The translations under genes were made by a program, and so were the position numbers. Below the pieces are notes generated by a model. It had not been told where the DNA came from. It saw only the letters and a program-made list of their open reading frames with translations, and did not search any database. A stretch of 64,000 nt of DNA from Sphingobium fuliginis (GTDB lineage Bacteria; Pseudomonadota; Alphaproteobacteria; Sphingomonadales; Sphingomonadaceae): positions 62,001 through 126,000 of the forward strand of contig NZ_SEON01000003.1 of NCBI RefSeq assembly GCF_004152845.1, read 5' to 3'. This document shows, in pieces, positions 31,573-40,493 of the stretch (within the stretch, counting starts at the first letter, position 1; every line of letters starts with the position of its first letter).

Positions 31573-32502
31573 TTGTCGAAGCGCCTGATCCTTGCGGCCC
31601 TGCTGCTCGCCGCGCCGGCTTTCGCGCAGCAGGAGGCGCCGCGACCTTCGCTCCTGCCGCCAGCGCCCCGCTACATGGTGAGCGAATCCGCTTTGGCATC
31701 CGTGCGCAATCCCAAGGAGATAGAGAGCGCGACCGGCGGCCGGCTGGGCGTCGCGCTGGTCGACAGCAAGGGCGCTTTAATGCTGGGCTTCAACCGGGAC
31801 GAGCGCTTCGCCATGTGTTCGACCTTCAAGGCCCCGCTCGCCGCCGCCGTGCTGACCGGCGCGGAAGGCGGCAAGTTCGGGTTGGAGGGGCAGATCAGCT
31901 TCACCAAGTCCGATCTCCTGGACTATGCCCCGGTCGTCAGGAAGAATGTGAAGCGCGGCCGCATGTCGATGGAGGAACTGGCGGCGGCAGCCGTGGAGGT
32001 CAGCGACAACAGCGCCGCCAACCTGCTGCTGCCGATGGTCGGCGGGCCGGAGGGCCTGACCCGCTTCATCCGCGCCCATGGCGACATGGTGACGCGGCTC
32101 GACCGCAATGAGCCCTCGCTCAACGAGAATGTCGAGGGCGACGAGCGCGACACCACCAGCCCCGCCGCCATGGCCGGACTGATGGGCCGCCTGATCTTCC
32201 GCGACCTCGCGCCGGAAAGCGCCGAAAAGCTGCGCGGCTGGCTCAATGCCAGCACAACCGGCGCCAACCGGATCAAGGCGGGCCTGCCCAAGGGCTGGAC
32301 ATCGGGCAGCAAGACCGGAAGCTGCGGCACCGCCTATAATGACGTGGCGCTTGTAAAGGCCCCGTCAGGCGAGGAATATATCCTCGCCATCTATCTCGAC
32401 CGCCCGACCATCGACGCCAGGGCCGCCGAAGCCGCCATAGCCGAAACCGCCCGCGCGGCGCTGGATTTCGTCGGGAAGGCGCAGAAGACGGGGCTGGAAT
32501 AA
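31573..32502 (+). CDS. Class A beta-lactamase with paired Cys69/Cys238-type residues
   Basis: A signal peptide (LILAALLLAAPAFAQQ) sends it to the periplasm, where it would open beta-lactam rings. Class A motifs are complete: S83-T-F-K86, S144-D-N146, E180-x-x-L-N184 and K247-T-G. Cys82 directly before the nucleophile and Cys251 just after KTGS correspond to the Ambler 69/238 disulfide seen in class A carbapenemases. Actual spectrum cannot be read from sequence. The start is TTG 31573, two bases after the ferredoxin stop, so expression may follow that operon. No ampR-type regulator is adjacent. Confidence 0.92.
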   Translation: MSKRLILAALLLAAPAFAQQEAPRPSLLPPAPRYMVSESALASVRNPKEIESATGGRLGVALVDSKGALMLGFNRDERFAMCSTFKAPLAAAVLTGAEGGKFGLEGQISFTKSDLLDYAPVVRKNVKRGRMSMEELAAAAVEVSDNSAANLLLPMVGGPEGLTRFIRAHGDMVTRLDRNEPSLNENVEGDERDTTSPAAMAGLMGRLIFRDLAPESAEKLRGWLNASTTGANRIKAGLPKGWTSGSKTGSCGTAYNDVALVKAPSGEEYILAIYLDRPTIDARAAEAAIAETARAALDFVGKAQKTGLE

Positions 32503-32592
32503 CGCCGCGACCTTGCAAGGAATACGGCGCTCTTCTGGCGATCCCTTTCCTTGGCCCCTTGCCATAACCGCCACCTTTCGCCATATGCCGCG

Positions 32593-32686
32593 CCGGGAGT
32601 CGGGCGGACGTAGTCGTCGCGAACCTGGTCAGGTCCTGACGGAAGCAGCCACAGTGATTTCGCTGCGGGTCGTTCCGGCTCCCACC
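32593..32686 (+). ncRNA. ffs: Signal recognition particle RNA (small bacterial type)
   Basis: The transcript folds into one long hairpin, starting GGGAGTCGGGC and ending GTTCCGGCTCCC. Its apical part holds the conserved GGTCAGGTCCTGACGGAAG and CAGCCACAG segments bound by Ffh. Location between genes just before dnaX is typical for alphaproteobacteria. Ends are approximate. Confidence 0.9.
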
Positions 32687-32803
32687 TCCAAACAGCATCC
32701 GTTCGGACCGGGCCTGACGGCGTCCACTTCTTCTTTCGATGTTGGAACGATGAAGGCTGCCCTTCGGGTCGCCAAGCCCCGTACGAACGGCTAGAAGATT
32801 CGC

Positions 32804-34414
32804 ATGTCCGATTCCCCCCAGCCCTATCGCGTGCTCGCGCGCAAATATCGCCCGCGCAATTTCCGGGAACTGATCGGGCAGGACGCGATGGTCCAGACGC
32901 TGGGCAATGCGATCCGCCGGGGACGCCTGGCCCATGCCTTCCTGATGACCGGCGTGCGCGGCGTGGGGAAAACCTCCACCGCGCGCCTCATCGCCAAGGC
33001 GCTGAACTGCATCGGCCCGGACGGGCAGGGCGGTCCCACCATCGATCCCTGCGGCGTCTGCGAACCCTGCATGGCCATTGCCGAGGGACGCCATATCGAC
33101 GTGGTCGAAATGGACGCCGCCAGCCATACCGGCGTCGACGATGTGCGGGAAATCATAGAGGCGGTGCGCTACGCCGCCGTTTCGGCCCGCTACAAGATCT
33201 ATATCATCGACGAAGTTCACATGCTGTCCAAGAACGCCTTCAACGCGCTTCTGAAGACGCTGGAGGAGCCGCCGGCGCATGTGAAATTCCTCTTCGCCAC
33301 GACGGAAGTGAACAAGGTGCCGGTGACGGTGCTGTCGCGCTGCCAGCGCTTCGACCTGCGCCGCATCCCCGCCGAACTGCTCGCCGCCCATTTCGCCCAT
33401 GTTGTGGAGGCGGAATCGGTCGCGGCCGAACCCGATGCGCTGGCGCTGATCGCCCAGGCGGCCGAGGGTTCGGCGCGCGACGGCCTGTCCATCTTGGACC
33501 AGGCCATAGCGCATGCGGAAATGGGCGAAGGCGCCCCGCTCGTCACCGCCATGCAGGTTCGCGACATGCTGGGCCTCTCCGACAGGGGCGCCACACGCCG
33601 CCTGCTGGGCCTGCTGCTCGAAGGCGACACCGGCGCGCTGCTTGGCGCGGTGCGCGATCAATATGCGCTTGGCGTGGAGCCGCTCTCGCTGATGCGTGGC
33701 CTGCTGGAACTGGTCCATGCGGTGACGCTAGTGAAGGCGGGCCGCGACATCGCCAATCCCGGCCAGTCGGCGGAGGAGCGCGAGGCTCTGGCGGATTGGG
33801 CCTTGCAACTCGGCTTCGCGCCGCTGCACCGGCTATGGCAATTGCTGCTGAAGGGCCATGAAGAGGTTGCCAGCGCGGCATTGCCGATCGAAAGCTGCGA
33901 AATGGCGCTGCTGCGCGTGATGCACGCCGCGACCATGCCCGACCCCGGCGAGATCGCCCGCCTGCTGCGCGAAGGCGCGCCTGCGGCCGCCGCTCCGGGG
34001 CAGGCGCCCGCCGCCATACCCTCCGGATCACCTGCCGCGAAACTTCCGGCCAGCTTCGAAGAGCTGATCGAAGCCTTCTGGCAGCGCGGGAAGGGGCAAC
34101 TTGCGCAGGAAATGCATGATTGCATCGGCCTTGTCCGCTATGCCGCGCCGGAGCTGGACTATGCCCCGACGTCTTCCCTGTCGTCCGATTTCCTTGCCCG
34201 CCTGAACCCGGCGCTGCGCGAGGTGACCGGCACGGCCTGGCGCGTCAGCGCCGTCGACGGTCCTGCCGCGCCGACCCTGCTGGAACAGGAAATGCGCAAG
34301 GCGGCGGATGCCCGTGCGGAAATCATGGAAACCCCGGTGGTCAAGGCGGCGTTGGCTGCTTTCCCCGATGCCGAGCTTGGCGACGAGCTCGAACAATGGA
34401 GTGCAGAGCGATGA
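32804..34414 (+). CDS. dnaX: DNA polymerase III subunits gamma/tau
   Basis: This clamp-loader ATPase also bridges polymerase and helicase. YRVLARKYRPRNFRELIGQD opens the AAA+ domain. Walker A is GVRGVGKTSTAR, the zinc-binding insert uses C-x8-9-PCGVCEPC, Walker B/DEVH reads YIIDEVHML, and the sensor-1 segment KFLFATTEVNKVPVTVLSRCQRFD follows. The C-terminal tau part (about residues 370-536) is short and Ala/Pro-rich. It overlaps ybaB by four bases (ATGA), the usual dnaX-ybaB pair. Confidence 0.97.
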   Translation: MSDSPQPYRVLARKYRPRNFRELIGQDAMVQTLGNAIRRGRLAHAFLMTGVRGVGKTSTARLIAKALNCIGPDGQGGPTIDPCGVCEPCMAIAEGRHIDVVEMDAASHTGVDDVREIIEAVRYAAVSARYKIYIIDEVHMLSKNAFNALLKTLEEPPAHVKFLFATTEVNKVPVTVLSRCQRFDLRRIPAELLAAHFAHVVEAESVAAEPDALALIAQAAEGSARDGLSILDQAIAHAEMGEGAPLVTAMQVRDMLGLSDRGATRRLLGLLLEGDTGALLGAVRDQYALGVEPLSLMRGLLELVHAVTLVKAGRDIANPGQSAEEREALADWALQLGFAPLHRLWQLLLKGHEEVASAALPIESCEMALLRVMHAATMPDPGEIARLLREGAPAAAAPGQAPAAIPSGSPAAKLPASFEELIEAFWQRGKGQLAQEMHDCIGLVRYAAPELDYAPTSSLSSDFLARLNPALREVTGTAWRVSAVDGPAAPTLLEQEMRKAADARAEIMETPVVKAALAAFPDAELGDELEQWSAER

Positions 34415-34734
34415 AGGATCTGAACGAAATATTGGGCATGGCGAGCCGCGTGCAGGAGGAACTGCAACGCGCCCAGGAAAATCTCGACAAGCTGGAGGTG
34501 GAGGGCAGCGCAGGCGGCGGACTGGTCAAGGTCCGCGCCTCGGCCAAGGGGCGCATATTGGGTGTCGCCATCGACGACAGCCTGCTCGCCGTGTCGGAAA
34601 AGCAGATGCTGGAGGACCTTATCACCGCCGCGTTCAACGATGCGCGCAAGAAGGCGGATGAAGTGTCCAGCGCCGAAATGGGCAAGATGACCGCCGGCCT
34701 GCCGCTGCCGCCCGGCTTCAAGCTGCCTTTCTGA
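34411..34734 (+). CDS. YbaB/EbfC family nucleoid-associated protein
   Basis: A 107-residue protein forms dimers that bind DNA without strong specificity. It shows the family pattern: MASRVQEELQRAQENLDKLEVEGSAGGGLVKV, then a beta region GRILGVAIDD and the DLITAAFNDARKKADE helix, ending LPLPPGFKLPF. The start overlaps the dnaX stop, so both are translated together. It belongs to the conserved dnaX-ybaB(-recR) arrangement; recR is not next here, as lon follows. Confidence 0.95.
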   Translation: MKDLNEILGMASRVQEELQRAQENLDKLEVEGSAGGGLVKVRASAKGRILGVAIDDSLLAVSEKQMLEDLITAAFNDARKKADEVSSAEMGKMTAGLPLPPGFKLPF

Positions 34735-34790
34735 TCGTGAGCGTGCCGGGGATCAGCCTTTATTCATCATTGCGATCCCATAACGCATGA

Positions 34791-34819
34791 TTGAACCATG
34801 CGGCGACCATCCCCATAAA
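34791..34819 (+). promoter_or_regulatory. Heat-shock (sigma-32)-like promoter of lon
   Basis: TTGAA (34791-34795) is followed after 15 bases by CCCCATAAA (34811-34819), close to the sigma-32 consensus (CTTGAA, 13-17 bases, CCCCAT-TA). It lies 45 bases before the lon ATG. Lon is a classical heat-shock gene, which supports the reading. Confidence 0.55.
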
Positions 34820-34864
34820 GGCGATGAACCGCATGACTGGGTGGAATGTCACCCCGGAGAGTGA

Positions 34865-37261
34865 ATGACTACGCAATATCCCCTGCTTCCTCTGCGCGAC
34901 ATCGTCGTCTTCCCGCAGATGATCGTGCCGCTGTTCGTGGGCCGCGACAAGAGCGTGGCCGCGCTCGAATCGGCGATGGAAGGCGACAAGGAAATCTTCC
35001 TCGTGTCGCAGCTCGACCCGGCGGAGGATGATCCGGGCCAGGATTCGCTCTACGACACCGGCGTCATCGCCGTGGTGCTGCAATTGCTGAAGCTGCCCGA
35101 CGGCACCGTTCGCGTGCTGGTGGAGGGCAAGCAGCGCGCCCGGCTGGACGGCATCGGACAGGCCGACGGCCATATGGTCGCGGATGTGACGGCGGTCGAG
35201 GAAATCGACGCCGAAGGGCCGGAGGCCGCCGCGCTGATGCGTTCGGTGGCGGAGCAGTTCGAAAATTACGCCAAGCTCAACAAGAAGCTGCCGGCGGAAA
35301 CCCCCGTGCAGTTGCGCGAGATCGAGGATGCGGGGCGTCTGGCCGATGCCGTCGCCGCCAACATCAACGTCAAGGTCGCCGACAAGCAGTCGCTGCTGGT
35401 CGAAGCCGACCCGGTCAAGCGCCTCGAAATGGTCTTCGCCTTCATGGAGGGCGAATTGGGCGTGCTCCAGGTGGAGAAGAAGATTCGCGGCCGCGTGAAG
35501 CGGCAGATGGAGAAGACCCAGCGCGAATATTATCTCAATGAGCAGTTGAAGGCGATCCAGCGCGAACTGGGCAATGGCGATGGCGAAGAAGGCGACGAAC
35601 TCGCTGAACTCACCGAGAAGATCGCGAAGGCCAAGCTGAGCAAGGAAGCCCGCGCCAAGGCGACGGCGGAGCTGAAGAAGCTCAAGGGCATGCAGCCCAT
35701 GTCCGCCGAAGCCACGGTGGTGCGCAACTATCTCGACGTGCTGCTGGGCCTGCCCTGGGGCAAGAAGGGCAAGGTCAAGACCGACCTCAAAAAGGCGCAG
35801 GCGATCCTCGATGAGGATCATTTCGCGCTGGAGAAGGTCAAGGACCGGATCATCGAATATCTCGCGGTGCAGGCGCGCACCAACAAGCTGAAGGGCCCCA
35901 TCCTGTGCCTCGTCGGCCCTCCGGGCGTCGGCAAGACCTCGCTCGGCCGTTCGATCGCCAAGGCGACCGGGCGGGAGTTCGTGCGCCAGTCGCTGGGCGG
36001 CGTGCGCGACGAAGCGGAAATCCGTGGGCACCGCCGCACCTATATCGGTTCGTTGCCGGGCAAGATCGTGACCAACCTCAAGAAGGCCGGGACGATGAAC
36101 CCGCTCTTCCTGCTGGACGAAATCGACAAGCTGGGACAGGATTTTCGCGGCGACCCAGCCTCCGCGCTGCTGGAGGTGCTGGACCCCGAACAGAACAGCA
36201 AGTTCCAGGATCATTATCTGGAGATCGACGTCGACCTTTCAGACGTCATGTTCGTGACCACCGCCAACTCCCTGAATCTGCCGCAACCTTTGCTCGACCG
36301 CATGGAGATCATCCGGCTCGAAGGCTATACGGAGGATGAAAAGGTCGAGATCGCCCAGCGGCATCTGCTGCCCAAGCAGATCGACGCCCACGGCCTCAAG
36401 GAAGGCGAACTCGACGTCACGGAGGAGGCGGTTCGCGATCTGATCCGCTACTACACCCGCGAAGCCGGCGTCCGCACGCTGGAGCGCGAAGTGGCGCGCC
36501 TCGCCCGCAAGGCGCTGCGCAAGATCCTCGAAGGCGCCTATGACAAGGTGACGATCACGCCGGACAATCTGGCCGACTATGCCGGCGTGCGTAAATTCCG
36601 CCACGGCGTGGGTGAGGAAGAGCATCAGATCGGCGCGGTGACGGGCTTGGCGTGGACCGAGGTGGGCGGCGAACTGCTGACCATCGAAGCGGTGACCGTG
36701 CCCGGCAAGGGCGCGATCAAGACCACCGGCAAGCTGGGCGAGGTCATGAACGAGTCGGTCCAGGCCGCCTTCTCCTATGTGAAGGCGCGCTCGCCCGGCT
36801 ATGGGATCAAGCCCAGCATTTTTACCCGCAAGGATATCCACATCCACCTTCCCGAAGGCGCGGTGCCCAAGGATGGCCCCTCGGCAGGCATAGGCATGGT
36901 GACGACCATCGTGTCGACCCTGACCGGCATTCCGGTGCACAAGGATGTGGCGATGACCGGTGAAGTCACGCTGCGGGGCCGCGTCCTTCCTATCGGCGGC
37001 CTCAAGGAAAAGCTGCTCGCAGCGTTGCGGGGCGGCATCAAGACGGTGTTGATCCCCGCGGAAAACGAGAAGGATCTGGCGGAGATTCCGGCCAATATCA
37101 AGGAAGGGCTGGAGATCGTTCCCGTGTCCCATGTCGATGAGGTGCTGGCCCGCGCACTGATGAGCAAGCCGGAAGCGATCGCGTGGACCGAGGAGGATGA
37201 CCTTGCCGCCCAGCCGAACCCGGCGCAGGGGCGGGACGGGGAAGCGTCCATTCGTCACTGA
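34865..37261 (+). CDS. lon: ATP-dependent protease Lon
   Basis: A 798-residue homohexameric protease that degrades damaged and short-lived regulatory proteins. The N-terminal LON domain ([23 protein letters not shown]) is followed by the AAA+ domain, with Walker [14 protein letters not shown] and the [19 protein letters not shown] loop. The protease domain carries the Ser-Lys dyad in [10 protein letters not shown] and [10 protein letters not shown]. All regions are intact and the length is normal. A heat-shock-like promoter precedes it and a large hairpin follows. HU is encoded next, a frequent neighbour. Confidence 0.98.
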   Translation: MTTQYPLLPLRDIVVFPQMIVPLFVGRDKSVAALESAMEGDKEIFLVSQLDPAEDDPGQDSLYDTGVIAVVLQLLKLPDGTVRVLVEGKQRARLDGIGQADGHMVADVTAVEEIDAEGPEAAALMRSVAEQFENYAKLNKKLPAETPVQLREIEDAGRLADAVAANINVKVADKQSLLVEADPVKRLEMVFAFMEGELGVLQVEKKIRGRVKRQMEKTQREYYLNEQLKAIQRELGNGDGEEGDELAELTEKIAKAKLSKEARAKATAELKKLKGMQPMSAEATVVRNYLDVLLGLPWGKKGKVKTDLKKAQAILDEDHFALEKVKDRIIEYLAVQARTNKLKGPILCLVGPPGVGKTSLGRSIAKATGREFVRQSLGGVRDEAEIRGHRRTYIGSLPGKIVTNLKKAGTMNPLFLLDEIDKLGQDFRGDPASALLEVLDPEQNSKFQDHYLEIDVDLSDVMFVTTANSLNLPQPLLDRMEIIRLEGYTEDEKVEIAQRHLLPKQIDAHGLKEGELDVTEEAVRDLIRYYTREAGVRTLEREVARLARKALRKILEGAYDKVTITPDNLADYAGVRKFRHGVGEEEHQIGAVTGLAWTEVGGELLTIEAVTVPGKGAIKTTGKLGEVMNESVQAAFSYVKARSPGYGIKPSIFTRKDIHIHLPEGAVPKDGPSAGIGMVTTIVSTLTGIPVHKDVAMTGEVTLRGRVLPIGGLKEKLLAALRGGIKTVLIPAENEKDLAEIPANIKEGLEIVPVSHVDEVLARALMSKPEAIAWTEEDDLAAQPNPAQGRDGEASIRH

Positions 37262-37270
37262 GCTGACTAA

Positions 37271-37352
37271 GGAAAGCGGCGTCGCACGGCTATTCAGCAA
37301 GCTTTTACCATAAAATCTTGCTTGACCGGCCGCCGACGCCGCTTTCCCTTTG
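37271..37352 (+). terminator. Branched hairpin terminator between lon and hup
   Basis: Outer arms GGAAAGCGGCGTCG (37271-37284) and CGACGCCGCTTTCC (37334-37347) are perfectly complementary. An inner stem (AGCAAG.TTTTA / TAAAA.CTTGCT) sits inside. The T-run is short (CCCTTT) and merges with the hup -35 element. Confidence 0.6.
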
Positions 37353-37378
37353 ACAAGGCCCGAAAGCTGGGCCTTATT
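37350..37378 (+). promoter_or_regulatory. Sigma-70-type promoter of hup
   Basis: TTGACA (37350-37355), a 17-base spacer and CTTATT (37373-37378) lie 60 bases before the hup start. The -35 hexamer is perfect and the spacing optimal, so this is likely a strong constitutive promoter. Confidence 0.65.
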
Positions 37379-37437
37379 GCGCCGCCTACGCCGCGATTCC
37401 TAAACTATCCAAACAGCTAGAAGGGGGTTCCCAAGGC

Positions 37438-37710
37438 ATGAACAAGCAGGATCTTATCAGCGCAGTCGCTGAAAGCAGCGGCCTTTCCAAGAGCGACGCC
37501 AGCAAGGCCGTCGAGGGTGTTTTCGACGCCATCACCGGAGCCCTGAAGAAGGGGGATGAAGTTCGTCTGGTCGGTTTCGGCACTTTCTCCGTTTCGCAGC
37601 GCAAGGCCTCGACCGGCCGCAACCCGCGCACGGGCGAGACGATGACGATCAAGGCTTCGGCTCAGCCCAAGTTCAAGGCCGGCAAGGGCCTGAAGGACTC
37701 GGTCAACTAA
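37438..37710 (+). CDS. hup: DNA-binding protein HU
   Basis: A 90-residue nucleoid protein that bends and compacts DNA. It is a close match to HU: MNKQDLISAVAESSGLSKSDASKAVEGVF, GDEVRLVGFGTFSV, and the DNA-binding arm signature RNPRTGETMTIKAS with the intercalating Pro. GGGGG plus AAGG sequences upstream serve as ribosome-binding site. It is encoded after lon, as in many proteobacteria, but driven by its own promoter and closed by its own hairpin. Confidence 0.97.
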   Translation: MNKQDLISAVAESSGLSKSDASKAVEGVFDAITGALKKGDEVRLVGFGTFSVSQRKASTGRNPRTGETMTIKASAQPKFKAGKGLKDSVN

Positions 37711-37720
37711 GGATTTTCAA

Positions 37721-37755
37721 GGGGCGCTCCCCGGCGGAGCGCCTCGGTCCGTTTT
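37721..37755 (+). terminator. Terminator of hup
   Basis: GGCGCTCC (37723-37730) pairs with GGAGCGCC (37736-37743) around a CCGGC loop, followed by a short CCGTTTT. It lies 12 bases after the hup stop. Confidence 0.6.
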
Positions 37756-37861
37756 CGAGCCGGCATCGCGGTTGGCGGAATTTTTATCGGAGAGAGACTG
37801 CCGGATTTGAGCGCGGCAGCAGGGAGCGGGGCTCTCATGCGCGCTGATCTTCCCGGGCATG

Positions 37862-37905
37862 AAAAGGGGTGGGAGCATCACGCTTCTCACCCCTTTTCTT
37901 TTTAT
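37862..37905 (+). terminator. Strong orphan intrinsic terminator
   Basis: AAAAGGGGTG (37862-37871) pairs with CACCCCTTTT (37888-37897), with further inner pairing (GGAGC/GCTTC), and is followed by CTTTTTATTT. No protein gene ends here and hup already has a hairpin upstream, so it may close a short noncoding transcript. Confidence 0.7.
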
Positions 37906-37996
37906 TTCGGCATTGCGGCTTTTTCCGCATCAGGCCGCTTGACGGCGCGGGAAGGGCCGCATATGTGGCCCTTCTCTCAAGGGGCACAGCCCCTGT

Positions 37997-38074
37997 GGCG
38001 ATCGTAGCTCAGTTGGTTAGAGCGCCGGTTTGTGGTACCGGAGGTCGCGGGTTCGGATCCCGTCGATCGCCCCA
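37997..38074 (+). tRNA. tRNA-His (anticodon GTG)
   Basis: The acceptor arm GCGATCG/CGATCGC is preceded by an encoded G-1 opposite C73, the tRNA-His hallmark. The anticodon loop TTGTGGT, T-loop TTCGGATC and encoded CCA are present. It is followed at 160 bases by hisI, a histidine-biosynthesis gene. Confidence 0.97.
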
Positions 38075-38232
38075 TTTTCCTTCTTCGCTGGATGAATTTG
38101 CGTGAGGGGCGCCCGGTCGCCTTCGTCCCTGGTTCACGCTCAGCCAGTCGAAACTGCTCTCCTTCTTTCCCGCGACGGCTCTTCATCATTCAGGGCTTCG
38201 CACGAGGGCCACCGCCCTCTATAGCCGCCTTC

Positions 38233-38604
38233 ATGGACGAAGCACGTGACCGGGGACTGACCCTCAATCCCAAATATGACAAGGACGGCCTGATCACGGC
38301 CGTCGTGACCGATGTGGACAGCGGGGAACTGCTGATGGTCGCGCATATGAATGCGGAGGCGCTTCAGCTTACCCGCGATACCGGCCTTGCGCATTTCTGG
38401 TCGCGCAGCCGCCAGTCACTTTGGAAGAAGGGCGAGACGTCCGGCCATATGTTGCAGGTGCGCGATCTTCGCATCGATTGCGACCAGGACGCTGTCTGGG
38501 TGAAGGCCCTACCCGCAGGTCCCACCTGTCACACCGGCGCGCGCTCCTGCTTCTTCCGCCGCATCGGCCCGGAAGGCCTGACAGCTGTCGATGCGGCCGA
38601 CTAG
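38233..38604 (+). CDS. hisI: Phosphoribosyl-AMP cyclohydrolase
   Basis: It opens the purine ring of PR-AMP, the third step of histidine synthesis. The start is MDEARDRGL (38233), giving 123 residues; the longer frame passes through the tRNA. Metal-binding elements are intact: AFWSR-type [18 protein letters not shown], the [11 protein letters not shown] Asp cluster and CHTGARSCF. It is the single-domain HisI type without a HisE fusion, as usual in alphaproteobacteria. It overlaps the next lipoprotein gene by 14 bases. Confidence 0.95.
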   Translation: MDEARDRGLTLNPKYDKDGLITAVVTDVDSGELLMVAHMNAEALQLTRDTGLAHFWSRSRQSLWKKGETSGHMLQVRDLRIDCDQDAVWVKALPAGPTCHTGARSCFFRRIGPEGLTAVDAAD

Positions 38605-39124
38605 CCTTGCCGCATTGCTGTTGCTCGCGGCGTGCCAGCGTGAGGCTGCGCCCGCACAGGGGCCGCGCGAAACCGGCATACAGACCAGTTCCGGCCTCGA
38701 ACGTGCAGCGATCGAAACCGGCGTGATCGCTGATGCGGCCAAGGTGCCTGCCATCGGCCTCTACCAGCGCAATCATGAAGCCGGTCGCGATGCGCTTTGC
38801 GTAGTCCCGGCCAAAAATGGCGACTATCGCTTCGGCCTGGAGGCGACCTTCGGGGAGGATCAGAGCTGTGCAGGCAGGGGCTCCGCGCGGCCAGCGGGCG
38901 ACAAGCTGATCCTCAGCTTCTCCCATAGCGATCATTGCATTGTGGTGGCCCAATATGACGGCGATCAACTATCGCTGCCGGGCGTTGTCGACATGAACTG
39001 CGCGAGTGTCTGCAAGGGAAGGGGCTCCCTCGAAGGCGTCAGCTTCCCCCGCGTGGCGAGCGACGCCGCATCGGCTTTCCAGGCCCGCGACAGTGGTGGC
39101 GGGCTGCTATGCGAGTCGGACTAG
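38591..39124 (+). CDS. Hypothetical lipoprotein (177 aa)
   Basis: The N-terminus [15 protein letters not shown] is a short signal with a lipobox (LLAAC), so Cys15 should be lipidated. The rest is a probable beta-rich periplasmic domain with six more Cys in loosely paired positions ([32 protein letters not shown]), suggesting disulfides. Translation probably begins within the hisI tail. I recognise no domain family; the Cys pattern may be sphingomonad-specific. Confidence 0.7.
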   Translation: MRPTSLAALLLLAACQREAAPAQGPRETGIQTSSGLERAAIETGVIADAAKVPAIGLYQRNHEAGRDALCVVPAKNGDYRFGLEATFGEDQSCAGRGSARPAGDKLILSFSHSDHCIVVAQYDGDQLSLPGVVDMNCASVCKGRGSLEGVSFPRVASDAASAFQARDSGGGLLCESD

Positions 39125-39180
39125 ACGCTTCGGACCCTGTCATGCTCCGGCGAACGGCGGAACGCGGGATGTTGAAGGAC

Positions 39181-40377
39181 TTACTCGCAGGCTACCGCCG
39201 CCAAGCGCAATGACCTTTGGCGCAGGTTCAAGGCCAGCAGGAAGACCGCCAAGCCCCCCAAGGCTAATCCCGCGCCGATCCACCCGGTCGATGTCAGGCC
39301 GTAGCCGGCCGAGATCGCGAGCCCGCCAAGCCATGGTCCCAGCGCATTGGCGACATTGAAGGCGCCGTTATGCGCCGCCGCCGCCAGCGTCTGCGCATCG
39401 CCCGCCACGTCCATCAGCCGGGTCTGCAACACGCTACCCAGGCCCCCGCCGCAGCCGATCAGGAAGATCACCAGCGACAGGCTCCAGATATTGCCAGCCA
39501 TCAGCGGGAACAACGCCAGCGACGCCGCGCTCCACAGCAGCACGCCGATAGCGGTCCGATTCGGCGCCCGATCCGCCGCCGATGCCGCAACCAGATTGCC
39601 GATCGTCAGGCCTATGCCGAAGATCGCCAGCACCACCGGCACCAACTCCTCGGACACATGGGTCACGGAAATCATCGTCGAGGCGACATAGGTGTAAACC
39701 GCGAACAGGCCGCCGAAGCCAATAGCGCCGGTCAGCAGCGTCAGCAGCACCTGCGGTTCGCGCAACGCGCCCAGTTCGCGCATCGGGCTGGCTTCCGGAT
39801 CGCCGGCGTCGCGCGGCGCATAGATCGCCACCAGCGTCACCGTGATCACCGCCAGCAACGCCACGATGCCAAAGCCCCAGCGCCACCCCAGCGCCTGCCC
39901 CGTCCAGTTCGCCACCGGCACGCCGACGACGGTGGCGACCGTCAGGCCCGTCATCACCTGCGCCACCGCCAGCGCGCGCCGGTCATTCGGCACCAGGGAC
40001 GCCGCCACCAGCGCCGCGACGCCGAAATAGGCGCCATGGGGCAGACCGCTCAGGAAGCGGAACAACAGCATGGTCGTATAGTCGGGCGACAGGGCGCTGA
40101 GCGCATTGCCTATCGCGAACCATGCCATCAGCCCGATCAGCAGCTTCCGCCGGGGCAGCCGCGCGCCCAGCACGGCGATCAGCGGTGCGCCCACCACCAC
40201 GCCCAACGCATAGGCGCTGATGGCATGGCCCGCCATGGGTTCGCTGATACGCAGATCGCCCGCGAAAAAGGGCAGCAGGCTCATCGCCGCGAATTCGGTC
40301 GTGCCGATGGCGAAGGCGCCCATGGAGAGCGCGAGAATGACGAGAGCGGGGTGAACCGCGCGGCTGGCCTGCGCCAT
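39181..40377 (-). CDS. MFS transporter, AraJ/arabinose-efflux-like drug:proton antiporter
   Basis: Twelve hydrophobic spans fill 398 residues. DHA1-type landmarks include GTTEFAAMSLLPFFAGDL after the first helix, the loop LGARLPRRKLLIG, and RFLSGLPHGAYFGVAAL in helix 5 (motif C-like). The start is chosen at ATG 40377 because GGAG lies six bases before it; ATG 40389 would be an alternative. Such pumps export drugs or sugars, but substrate is unknown. It is a single gene. Confidence 0.88.
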   Translation of the reverse strand: MAQASRAVHPALVILALSMGAFAIGTTEFAAMSLLPFFAGDLRISEPMAGHAISAYALGVVVGAPLIAVLGARLPRRKLLIGLMAWFAIGNALSALSPDYTTMLLFRFLSGLPHGAYFGVAALVAASLVPNDRRALAVAQVMTGLTVATVVGVPVANWTGQALGWRWGFGIVALLAVITVTLVAIYAPRDAGDPEASPMRELGALREPQVLLTLLTGAIGFGGLFAVYTYVASTMISVTHVSEELVPVVLAIFGIGLTIGNLVAASAADRAPNRTAIGVLLWSAASLALFPLMAGNIWSLSLVIFLIGCGGGLGSVLQTRLMDVAGDAQTLAAAAHNGAFNVANALGPWLGGLAISAGYGLTSTGWIGAGLALGGLAVFLLALNLRQRSLRLAAVACE

Positions 40378-40493
40378 CGGTTGCTCCATGTTGCGATGCG
40401 ATAGGAATGCCGTCCGCACATGATAGAGTTGCGGATTGAAATCAAGTTATGATCACATGACTTTATTGCAATTACGCCAATAAGTTGCGCAAC

